Shown here: positions 1-6,405 of the stretch, one piece after another
Position numbering within the stretch: position 1 is the first letter of the stretch
Layout: each line of letters begins with the position of its first letter
Origin: a bacterium
Lineage (GTDB): Bacteria > Actinomycetota > Acidimicrobiia > Acidimicrobiales > CATQHL01
Assembly: GCA_028819945.1 (NCBI GenBank)
Contig: JAPPKQ010000047.1
Location: forward strand, 1-11,721
DNA length: 11,721 bases
Direction of reading: 5' to 3'
Program-made: the position numbers and the translations under genes
Notes under the pieces: generated by a model
What the model saw: the letters and a program-made list of their open reading frames with translations, nothing else
The model's database searches: none
What the model was told of the DNA's origin: nothing

Positions 1-1
1 C

Positions 2-2920
2 TTCACCGTCAGCCGCGCCGCCAACGGCTGGAACGCGACGACCAGCAACGGAGGCTCGCTCTGTCCCGGGGGGATCTGCAGCGGCAACGTCCTGCAGATC
101 AGGACCGCCGACGGCGTCGCGGTGGAGTCCTCCGCCACCCGTCACTCCTACTCGCACGGGCAGATCACCCTCAGCAAGATGCCCGGAAACACCTGGTACC
201 GCATCGTGCTGACGAATCTGGACATCGAACACTACCTCCGCGGCGTTGCCGAGGTCCCGCCCACCTGGCCGGCGGAGGCGCTGCGCGCCCAGGCCATCGC
301 CTCGCGGACCTACGCCGTGCACATCGCCCGCGAGAACCGCAGCAGCGACACGTGGCTCGTGCCGTTCGACCTCTACTCCACCACCATGAGCCAGGTCTAC
401 AGCGGCAACACGCGGGAGATCTCGGCGAACAACGGCCCGTGGCTGCAGGCCATCGCCGACACTGCCGGGCAGGTCCTGACCTACGGCGGGGAACCGGCGC
501 TGACGCTGTTCACCACCTCCGGCGGCGGCTACACCGAGAACAGCGGCTACGTCTTCAACGAGCAGCACCCCTACCTGGCGGCCGCCCCGGATCCCTTCAC
601 CGCCGGCGATCCCTACACGCCGTGGACCCGCACCTACAGCGTGGCCGGGCTCAGCCGCTGGCTCGCCAGAGTGGCCGACACCAACGTCGGCACCCTGCAG
701 CGCATCGAGGTGTCGGGGAACATCAGCGCCTCGGGACGCATCGACCGTGCCACGGTTCGCCTCGTCGGCACCGCCGCAACCAGGTCCGTGTCGGGCTCGC
801 GCTTCGTATTCGTGGTGAACAAGGGTCTCGAGGCCGAGGGATGGGGCCCGATGCCGAACGCCGACGGCCGCGGGGGTCACCTGCTGTCGACCAAGTTCGT
901 CCTCGGCGAGAGCACGGCGCTGCCACCGGCGATCGCGCCCACCACCCCCGTCACGAATCCGTCGATCTCCCCACCCGGCCAGCCTCAGGCGGTGATGCTG
1001 ACGCCGGGCCCGCGCGAGATCCTCGTGACGTGGCAGCCGCCCGCCAACAGCGGCGGCGGCCCGATCACGGGCTACCTGATCACCTGGTTGTCCTCCACCG
1101 GCGCCTCCGGCACGATCCCCACCACCGAGACCAGTCGCACGCTGCGCAACCTGGCCAACGGAGCCACCTACACCATCAGCGTCGCGGCCGCCAACGCGGG
1201 GGGCTCCTCGCGCGCTGTCACGGTGACCGCCACGCCCCTGGGGACCCCGGGCCCGCCCTCCAACGTGTCGCTGCAACGGGGTGACGGGGTCCTGCGTGTC
1301 TCGTGGTCGCCTCCCCCCGCCGACGGCGGGATCCCCGTGGAGTCCTACACCGTGCACTGGACCGGACCGGACGGCGTCACCGACTCCGCGTCGGTACAGG
1401 GAACCCAACACACCATCGGCGGGCTGACCAACGGCGCCACGCACTCGGTCACGGTGACCGCCACCAACAGGGTCGGGTCCTCGTCGCACAGCTCGCCCGC
1501 CAGTCTCAGACCCGGCACGATCCCGACCGCCCCGGTGGCCATCAGCGCCGCCCGCGGCAACGGCATCGTCGAGGTCTCCTGGTCGTCACCGCTCAACGAC
1601 GGCGGCCTCCCGATCTCCGCATACGTCATCGACTGGGTCTCCTCCACCGGCGCCACCGGCACCATCGAGACCAGCGACACCGGCTACACCATGCAGAACC
1701 TCCTCAACGGCGCCACCTACACCGTCACCGTCAGCGCCGTCAACGAGGCCGGCACGTCGCCGGCGGGCGGTTCGGCGAGCGCCACTCCCGCCGCGGCGCC
1801 CGGCGCCCCGGGCGCGGTGACCGTGGACCGCGGCGACGGGCGGCTCCACGTGACCTGGCAGCCCCCCGCCGCCGACGGCGGCAAACCGGTGCTGAGCTAC
1901 ACGGTGAACTGGTCGGCGCCCGACGGCAGCACCGGATCGGCCGACACCACCGCCACGACCCACACCTTCGACGGGCTCGCCAACGGCACCACCTACACCG
2001 TCACCGTGGTGGCCACCAACGAGATCGGCACCTCGGCCGCCAGCCAGCCCGCCAGCGGGACGCCGGCACACATCCCCGGTGCCCCGGTGGCGGTCAGGAC
2101 CGTCCGCGAGGACTCCCGGATCGTCGTGAGCTGGGATCCCCCCGCCAGCGACGGCGGGCTGCGCGTCACCGGCTACACCCTGCTCTGGGTGGCCCCCGAC
2201 GGGACCACCGGCTCCGCCGAGACGACCGCCACCAGCCACACCATCGACGGCCTCAGCAACGGCACCACCTACGGCATCACCGTCTCGGCCACCAACGAGA
2301 TCGGCACCTCGATCACCGCCGACCCGGTCCGCGCCACGCCGGCACGGCCACCCGGGCCCCTGGCTCACGCCGAGATCGGCATCGGCCACGAGAGTCTGCT
2401 GGTGTCCTGGGAACCGCCGGCCGACGACGGAGGCCTGCCGGTGCGGTCCTACACCCTCACCTGGGTGGCGCCGGACGGGGCGGTCACCTCCATCGAGACG
2501 ACCCACACCAGCCATACCATCGACGGCCTCATCGGCGGCGCCGCCTACACGGTCACGATCCTGGCCAACAACGAGATGGGAGCCTCCCCGGCACCGATGT
2601 CCGCGCAGGCGACCCCGCTGCACGCCGCCGCCGGCGACACCGGCACCACGCCGGCCACCACGATCGCGCCGCCGAGCGGGGCAGCACCCGGCGAGGCCGT
2701 CACCGACCAGGGAGCGCCGGCAGCGGCCTCCGCTCCGGCCCCGGCTCCCCAGCAGGCCCCGACCCGCACGCGCACCTGGTACGACTCGGTGACCACCGAC
2801 ACCGCGGTGGTCGTGCTGGCCGCCGTGGGGCTGGTGCTGATCGCCGCGCTGCTCGTGGCGACGCGGCGGCGCCGCTACCGCGTCGACGAGGCCGGCGTCG
2901 ATCTCCTCGACATCTGGTAG
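2..2920 (+). CDS. SpoIID/LytB-domain protein with six FN3 repeats and C-terminal membrane anchor (5' partial)
   Basis: The frame is open from the window edge, so the GTG at 122 is almost certainly internal and the true start lies upstream. Domains in order: a SpoIID/LytB-like region at about nt 190-840, recognised by GVAEVPPTWPAEALRAQA followed by the ASRTYA stretch, then YSGNTRE, AGQVLTYGGEPALTLFTTSGGGYTE and VRLVGTAATRSVSGSRF. Six fibronectin type III domains follow (nt 974-2629), then an Ala/Pro/Thr-rich linker, a hydrophobic segment at nt 2801-2863 and a short Arg-rich tail. Family knowledge: SpoIID is a lytic transglycosylase acting on denuded glycan; its catalytic Glu lies in an ExP motif, and here the Glu at nt 251-253 occupies that place. 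I infer an extracellular wall-remodelling enzyme held at the membrane by its C-terminus, with FN3 domains as spacer or adhesion modules. The signal peptide must lie outside the window. It need not imply sporulation, since SpoIID-like proteins occur in non-sporulating actinobacteria. Stop is TAG. Domain calls are firm; substrate is inferred. Confidence 0.9.
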   Translation, partial: FTVSRAANGWNATTSNGGSLCPGGICSGNVLQIRTADGVAVESSATRHSYSHGQITLSKMPGNTWYRIVLTNLDIEHYLRGVAEVPPTWPAEALRAQAIASRTYAVHIARENRSSDTWLVPFDLYSTTMSQVYSGNTREISANNGPWLQAIADTAGQVLTYGGEPALTLFTTSGGGYTENSGYVFNEQHPYLAAAPDPFTAGDPYTPWTRTYSVAGLSRWLARVADTNVGTLQRIEVSGNISASGRIDRATVRLVGTAATRSVSGSRFVFVVNKGLEAEGWGPMPNADGRGGHLLSTKFVLGESTALPPAIAPTTPVTNPSISPPGQPQAVMLTPGPREILVTWQPPANSGGGPITGYLITWLSSTGASGTIPTTETSRTLRNLANGATYTISVAAANAGGSSRAVTVTATPLGTPGPPSNVSLQRGDGVLRVSWSPPPADGGIPVESYTVHWTGPDGVTDSASVQGTQHTIGGLTNGATHSVTVTATNRVGSSSHSSPASLRPGTIPTAPVAISAARGNGIVEVSWSSPLNDGGLPISAYVIDWVSSTGATGTIETSDTGYTMQNLLNGATYTVTVSAVNEAGTSPAGGSASATPAAAPGAPGAVTVDRGDGRLHVTWQPPAADGGKPVLSYTVNWSAPDGSTGSADTTATTHTFDGLANGTTYTVTVVATNEIGTSAASQPASGTPAHIPGAPVAVRTVREDSRIVVSWDPPASDGGLRVTGYTLLWVAPDGTTGSAETTATSHTIDGLSNGTTYGITVSATNEIGTSITADPVRATPARPPGPLAHAEIGIGHESLLVSWEPPADDGGLPVRSYTLTWVAPDGAVTSIETTHTSHTIDGLIGGAAYTVTILANNEMGASPAPMSAQATPLHAAAGDTGTTPATTIAPPSGAAPGEAVTDQGAPAAASAPAPAPQQAPTRTRTWYDSVTTDTAVVVLAAVGLVLIAALLVATRRRRYRVDEAGVDLLDIW
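974..2629 (+). repeat. Array of six fibronectin type III repeats
   Basis: In-frame tandem domain repeats within the SpoIID-like gene. Units begin at about 974, 1250, 1526, 1802, 2078 and 2354, each 276 bp (92 codons). Each unit carries a V(S/T)W.PP...GG core, a GY or SYT..W strand, a (L/I).NG..Y..TV or similar turn and a closing A.N..G.S segment ending in TP or P. Units 3 to 6 are most alike, with the NEIGTS or NE.G.S variant recurring. The repeats are diverged at nucleotide level rather than identical copies. Confidence 0.88.
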
Positions 2921-2947
2921 CGCCGTCCGGCGGTCGCCGTACCCGGA

Positions 2948-2968
2948 CGTTGCCGAGTGCCGGCAGCG
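2948..2968 (+). terminator. Terminator-like hairpin between convergent genes
   Basis: An 8-bp stem, CGTTGCCG / CGGCAGCG with one U-G wobble on the plus strand, encloses the 5-nt loop AGTGC. It starts 28 nt after the stop of the SpoIID/FN3 gene and ends just before the stop codon of the convergent MoeZ-like gene. No T-tract follows, so it may be a weak or non-canonical terminator; position supports the call more than sequence. Confidence 0.4.
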
Positions 2969-2971
2969 ATG

Positions 2972-4150
2972 TCAGCCCGCCGGCGGAGCCTCCAGCGGCG
3001 CCGGACCGCAGAGCCCGTCGAGTTCGACGACCTGGATGCGGTCCCGGTTCTCCCACGTGATCTCGTTCGCCGGATCGGTGCGCACCCGGTACTCGCGGAA
3101 GCTCATCTCGGCGGCGTCGAAGGTCAGCAGCCGGCCCCGCAGCACGTCGCCGTAGTCCAGGACGATCTTGATCGCCTCGAGGGCCTGGATCGAGCCCACG
3201 ATGCCCGGCAGCACGCCCAGCACCCCTGCCTCGGCGCAACTGGGCGCCATCTCGGCGGGCGGAGGTTCGGGCACCATGTCCCGGTAGGTGGGTCCCTGCT
3301 GGGGATCGAAGACGGTGACCATCCCCTCGAATCGGAAGATCGACCCGTGCACGACGGGGATTCCCAGCTTCACCGAGGCGTCGTTCAGCATGTAGCGCAC
3401 CGGGAAGTTGTCGGCGCCGTCCACGATCACGTCGTAGCCGTCGATGACCTGGAGGATGTTGTCGGCCCCGAGGCGGACGTCGTGGGTGACCACGTTCACG
3501 TCGGGGTTGAGGGCGGTGAGCGTCTTCTTGGCCGAGTCGACCTTCCGCTCCCCCACCCGGTCCACGTTGTGCAGGATCTGGCGCTGCAGGTTGGAGGCGT
3601 CGACCACGTCCATGTCCACGATGCCCAGCGTGCCCACGCCGGCGGCGGCCAGGTACAGGGCCGCGGGCGAGCCCAAGCCCCCGGCGCCGAGGCACAGGAC
3701 GCGGGAGTCCAGCAGGCGGATCTGCCCCTCCTCGCCGACCTCGGGGAGCAGCAGGTGCCGGTGGTAGCGGTTGCGCTGCTCGGCGTTGAGCACCCGCGGA
3801 ACGGCCCAGGAGCGGCCCTCGTCCTTCCACTTGTTGAAGCCGCCGTCCATGGACGCCACCTGCGTGTACCCCAGCGCCTGCAGCGTCTCGGCGGCGAAGG
3901 CCGAGCGCACGCCGCCGGCGCAGAAGACCACGATCGTGGTCTCGCGGCCCGGCATGCGGTTCTCGATGTTGGCCTCCAAGTGGCCGCGCGGGATGTGGAT
4001 GGCGCCGGGGATGGCGCCTTGGGTGACCTCGTCAGGTTCGCGCACGTCCAAGAAGGCGGCGCCGGCATCGCGCAGCCGTTCACCGGTGGCCGTGTCGATC
4101 TCGGTGATCCTGGACTTGGCGGCGACGAGGAGGTCGCGGAACGTGGCCAT
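2972..4150 (-). CDS. MoeZ/MoeB-like E1 adenylyltransferase with N-terminal rhodanese domain
   Basis: 392 aa from the ATG at 4150, which has AAGGAG (4159-4164) eight nt upstream. Residues about 14-118 are a rhodanese domain with active-site loop CAGGVRS (Cys77). Residues about 125-390 are a ThiF/MoeB/HesA E1 domain: nucleotide loop GAGGLGS (155-161), VDMDVVDASNLQRQ (178-191), VDGADN (244-249) and a catalytic-Cys motif PSCAEAGVLG (Cys305). Family role: adenylates the C-terminal Gly of ubiquitin-like sulfur carriers (MoaD, ThiS, CysO) and, via rhodanese, transfers sulfur to give the thiocarboxylate for molybdopterin, thiamine or cysteine synthesis. The YRDMVPEPPP stretch lacks the CxxC of zinc-binding E. 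coli MoeB and resembles mycobacterial MoeZ. MoeZ normally has rhodanese at the C-terminus; here it is N-terminal. Probably co-transcribed with the upstream sirtuin, 65 nt away. Carrier partner is not in the window. A GTG at 4192 would add 14 unrelated residues and lies in the hairpin region. Confidence 0.92.
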   Translation of the reverse strand: MATFRDLLVAAKSRITEIDTATGERLRDAGAAFLDVREPDEVTQGAIPGAIHIPRGHLEANIENRMPGRETTIVVFCAGGVRSAFAAETLQALGYTQVASMDGGFNKWKDEGRSWAVPRVLNAEQRNRYHRHLLLPEVGEEGQIRLLDSRVLCLGAGGLGSPAALYLAAAGVGTLGIVDMDVVDASNLQRQILHNVDRVGERKVDSAKKTLTALNPDVNVVTHDVRLGADNILQVIDGYDVIVDGADNFPVRYMLNDASVKLGIPVVHGSIFRFEGMVTVFDPQQGPTYRDMVPEPPPAEMAPSCAEAGVLGVLPGIVGSIQALEAIKIVLDYGDVLRGRLLTFDAAEMSFREYRVRTDPANEITWENRDRIQVVELDGLCGPAPLEAPPAG

Positions 4151-4162
4151 CGCTTCGGCTCC

Positions 4163-4199
4163 TTGAGCGGTTCGGCGGGGCTGGTCCCCCACCGCTCAA
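4163..4199 (-). promoter_or_regulatory. Leader hairpin overlapping the moeZ-like ribosome binding site
   Basis: Perfect 9-bp arms TTGAGCGGT (4163-4171) and ACCGCTCAA (4191-4199), with an inner GGGG/CCCC pairing (4177-4180 with 4186-4189) around a CTGGT loop. The distal arm on the mRNA runs into the Shine-Dalgarno AAGGAG (4159-4164), so its first two A residues are in the stem. No U-tract follows, which argues against a simple terminator. It sits in the 65-nt gap between the sirtuin stop and the moeZ-like start. Role in translation control, RNA processing or differential expression is inferred. Confidence 0.5.
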
Positions 4200-4215
4200 A
4201 AGTCTACCAAGTTAG

Positions 4216-5013
4216 TCAGGAATCGTCGCCGGGTCCCGTCGCCGTGGCCTCCACCACCAGTGGCAACACCTCGCTGATGGACTCGTGCAGCACGACATCG
4301 GCAATGTCGTCGAAGGGCGTCGGGTCGCGGTTCAGGATGACGAGCGAGGCGCCGTTGGCACGGGCCACGGGCACCACCTGGGCAATCGGGTAAACCTGCA
4401 GGGTGCTGCCCACCGCCAGCATCAGATCGCAGCCCGTCGCCGCCGCCGAGGCCCGCTCGAGGTCGGCGACCACAAGACTCTGCCCGAAGGACACCGTCGC
4501 CGACTTCAGCAGACCGCCGCACGAGTGGCAGGGGGGATCCTCCTCGCCGGCCCTCAGCCGCTCGACGGCGTGCTCCATGGGCCACTCCTCCCCGCAGCTC
4601 AGGCACCGGACCCTGCGCCGGGTGCCGTGGATCTCCACCAGCCTCCCCGGTGAGGTGCCGGCGTCCGCGTGCAGCCCGTCCACGTTCTGGGTGATGAGCG
4701 TGTGCAGCTTCTCGCGCCGCTCCAGGGTGACGATCGCCCGGTGACCGGCGTTGGGGCGCGGCCGCTCGACGCTGTGCTCGGCCAGGCGCTGCCGCCACAC
4801 CTCCCTGCGTACCTCCGGGTCGCTCACGTAGTTGGCGATGTGCGCCTTCGCCTCCGCCGCCGGATTGCGGGTCCAGACACCCTGCGGGCCCCGGAAATCG
4901 GGAATCCCGGAGTCGGTGGAGATGCCCGCGCCGGTGAGCACCACGATGCGTTCGGCCCGGTCCACGAGTTGGCGGGTCAGCCGGATGGGCTCGGCGAGGT
5001 GAGCGATGGTCAT
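4216..5013 (-). CDS. cobB: NAD-dependent protein deacylase, sirtuin (CobB/Sir2 family)
   Basis: 265 aa, usual size for a bacterial single-domain sirtuin. The NAD-binding and catalytic motifs are all present: GAGIST (28-33), GIPDFRG (36-42), TQNVDGLH (108-115), catalytic His129 in EIHG, the zinc ribbon Cys137/Cys140 and Cys162/Cys165, GSTLQVYP (202-209) and NRDPTPFD (228-235). The family removes acyl groups from lysines using NAD+, giving nicotinamide and O-acyl-ADP-ribose, and in bacteria typically reactivates acetyl-CoA synthetase. The Tyr/Arg pair that marks desuccinylases such as E. coli CobB aligns by eye with WRQR (73-76), so acyl preference is open. Cytoplasmic. It is first in a probable two-gene unit with the MoeZ-like gene. 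The start ATG has only a weak purine-rich upstream stretch; a TAGGGT lies nine nt upstream and could be a -10 for a near-leaderless transcript. Starts only 38 bp from the divergent serine hydrolase. Confidence 0.93.
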   Translation of the reverse strand: MTIAHLAEPIRLTRQLVDRAERIVVLTGAGISTDSGIPDFRGPQGVWTRNPAAEAKAHIANYVSDPEVRREVWRQRLAEHSVERPRPNAGHRAIVTLERREKLHTLITQNVDGLHADAGTSPGRLVEIHGTRRRVRCLSCGEEWPMEHAVERLRAGEEDPPCHSCGGLLKSATVSFGQSLVVADLERASAAATGCDLMLAVGSTLQVYPIAQVVPVARANGASLVILNRDPTPFDDIADVVLHESISEVLPLVVEATATGPGDDS

Positions 5014-5051
5014 CCGGCGCGGACCCTATCCTGCCCCGGCGGGAGGCACCC
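5014..5051. promoter_or_regulatory. Short divergent intergenic region
   Basis: Only 38 bp separate the sirtuin ATG (minus strand) from the serine-hydrolase ATG (plus strand). It holds the hydrolase Shine-Dalgarno GGAGG (5042-5046) and, on the minus strand, a TAGGGT hexamer near the sirtuin start. There is no room for two full non-overlapping promoters, so at least one must lie inside the neighbouring coding sequence or the two overlap. No convincing -35 element is visible. Confidence 0.4.
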
Positions 5052-6236
5052 ATGGCCCTGCAGGACGACGTTCAGGCGATCCTCGACGGCGGTGTGGCGC
5101 GTGGCGACGTCGCCGGCGCAGTAGCCGAGATCGTCTCCCCCGGCGAGGTTCTGTGCTCGGCCGCCGCCGGGGTTCGTGCCGTCGACGACGAGACCGCCGC
5201 GCCGATGAGCACCGACACGGTGTGCTGGATCGCCTCCATGACCAAGGCGGTCACCGGCGCCGCCGCGATGCAGCTCGCCGAGACTGGGCGGCTCCACCTC
5301 GACAGGCCCGCCGCCGAGGTGCTCGAGCATCTGGGCACCGTCGGCGTGCTCGAAGGCTTCGACGAGGAGGGCAACCCGCAACTTCGCCCGGCGCGGAGCC
5401 CGATCACACTCCGCCAACTGCTGACCCACACGGCCGGATTCGCCTATGAGATCTGGAGCGAGGACCTTCTCCGCTACCACGAGGTGACCGGCACCCCCAC
5501 GATCAGAACCTGTCGGCGGGCCGCGCTGGACGCCCCGGCGCTCCATGATCCCGGCGAGCGCTGGCTGTACGGTACGAGCATCGACCACGTCGGGCTGATG
5601 GTCGAGGCGGCGTCGGGGATGCGACTCGGCGAGTACCTGCAGCGACACCTCCTGGGCCCCCTGGGCATGGAATCCACCGGTTTCGGTATCAGCGACGACA
5701 TGCGGACCAGGCTGGCCACGGTCCACATCCGCGGTGGCGACGGTGAGCTCGGCGCCATGCGGTTCGAGATCGACCAGGAGCCCGAGGTGCAACTCGGCGG
5801 CGCCGGTCTCTACAGCACCGCGGAGGACTACAGCCGCTTCCTGCAGATGATCCTGGGGCGCGGCAGCCGCGAGGGGGTGCAGGTGTTGCGCCCGGAGACC
5901 GTGGATCAGATGTCGGTGAACAACATGGGATCCCTGCGGGTGGTGCCGCTGCCCGCGGCGCTACGCGCCGTGGCCGGCGACGTCGAGTTCTATCCGGGGG
6001 TCGAGAAGTCCTGGGGCCTGACCTTCCAGATCAACGAGGAGCCCCTCGCCACCGGGCGGCCGGCGGGCGGTCTCATGTGGGCCGGACTGGCCAACTCCTT
6101 CTACTGGATCGACGTGCAGAACGGCGTGGCGGGCACCTACATCAGCCAGCAGTTCCCCTTCGGCGACCCACGCTCGTTCACTCTCTTCGACGGCATCGAG
6201 CGGGCCTGCTACGCGGCCCTCGGTCAGATGCGGTAA
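5052..6236 (+). CDS. Serine hydrolase of the beta-lactamase / penicillin-binding-protein fold (class C-like esterase)
   Basis: 394 aa, with GGAGG five nt before the ATG. SxxK motif SMTK places the nucleophile at Ser62 and the general base at Lys65. LLTHTAGF (123-130), PGERWLYGTS with Tyr173 at the YxN/YxS position, and GGAGLYST (249-256) are typical of the Beta-lactamase Pfam family (class C, EstB-like esterases and DD-peptidases). The third motif (KTG or HTG in true beta-lactamases) is replaced by WAG at 343-345, as in some EstB-type esterases. There is no signal peptide, so a cytoplasmic esterase or amidase is likelier than an antibiotic-resistance enzyme or wall peptidase. Natural substrate unknown. 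It stands alone: divergent from the sirtuin, and followed by a 169-bp gap with its own downstream promoter. Confidence 0.9.
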   Translation: MALQDDVQAILDGGVARGDVAGAVAEIVSPGEVLCSAAAGVRAVDDETAAPMSTDTVCWIASMTKAVTGAAAMQLAETGRLHLDRPAAEVLEHLGTVGVLEGFDEEGNPQLRPARSPITLRQLLTHTAGFAYEIWSEDLLRYHEVTGTPTIRTCRRAALDAPALHDPGERWLYGTSIDHVGLMVEAASGMRLGEYLQRHLLGPLGMESTGFGISDDMRTRLATVHIRGGDGELGAMRFEIDQEPEVQLGGAGLYSTAEDYSRFLQMILGRGSREGVQVLRPETVDQMSVNNMGSLRVVPLPAALRAVAGDVEFYPGVEKSWGLTFQINEEPLATGRPAGGLMWAGLANSFYWIDVQNGVAGTYISQQFPFGDPRSFTLFDGIERACYAALGQMR

Positions 6237-6289
6237 GGCGCGGGTTCACAGCACGTCGCATCGCACGCCTGCGCGTCTGATTGCCCCCC

Positions 6290-6332
6290 TTGACAAGCCC
6301 GTTCATTTCTCGTATCTATTCCCCTATAGATA
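6290..6332 (+). promoter_or_regulatory. Putative promoter for the 6406-7398 operon
   Basis: A perfect -35 hexamer TTGACA (6290-6295) is followed after 17 nt by TATCTA (6313-6318), a weak -10, in a stretch far more AT-rich than the rest of the window. Alternative -10 elements nearby are TCTATT (6315-6320) and TATAGA (6325-6330). The start codon is 6406, giving a leader of roughly 75-85 nt. The remainder of the 169-bp gap (6237-6405) holds the Shine-Dalgarno AGGAG (6394-6398) and no other feature I can support. Confidence 0.6.
6313..6332. promoter_or_regulatory. Perfect AT-rich inverted repeat (operator candidate)
   Basis: TATCTAT (6313-6319) and ATAGATA (6326-6332) form a perfect 7-bp dyad with a 6-nt GC-rich centre, TCCCCT. 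It overlaps the proposed -10 element exactly 17 nt from the TTGACA box, which is the classic position for a repressor site. CTATTC occurs as a direct repeat at 6316 and 6334, 18 bp apart. The cognate regulator is unknown; the downstream winged-helix-like protein is one candidate. Confidence 0.55.
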
Positions 6333-6405
6333 ACTATTCGCTCACTGTAGGGCATCTTGGCGCTATGGGCACCCCACGTTCACATCTTGCAGCAGGAGCA
6401 ACGCA

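Noticed and set aside
122..124. GTG at 122 as the true start of the SpoIID/FN3 gene
   Set aside because: The frame is open to the window edge and the 40 upstream codons read as normal protein; an exported enzyme needs a signal peptide, which is absent after 122.
1586..2623. Antisense open frame (345 codons) across the FN3 repeats
   Set aside because: Gly/Val/Asp-rich periodic translation simply mirrors the FN3 repeats; no recognisable protein.
974..2629. CRISPR or non-coding tandem repeat
   Set aside because: The repeats are in-frame protein domains of 92 codons with diverged DNA, not short identical repeats with spacers.
1303..3060. Long plus-strand open frame (585 codons) in another frame of the FN3 gene
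   Set aside because: Composition is Arg/His/Gly-rich with no domain signal and it overlaps a well-supported gene; a GC-driven shadow frame.
4151..4192. GTG start at 4192 for the MoeZ-like gene
   Set aside because: Adds 14 residues with no family match and lies in the leader hairpin; the ATG at 4150 has AAGGAG at ideal spacing.
2957..4393. Plus-strand open frame (478 codons) opposite the MoeZ-like gene
   Set aside because: Val/His/Gly/Asp-rich antisense of a clear E1/rhodanese enzyme; no motifs and no ribosome binding site.
6313..6339. CTATTC direct repeats as replication-origin iterons beside a Rep-like gene
   Set aside because: Only two six-base copies are present and the neighbouring protein has no identifiable Rep motif; a promoter/operator explanation is simpler.
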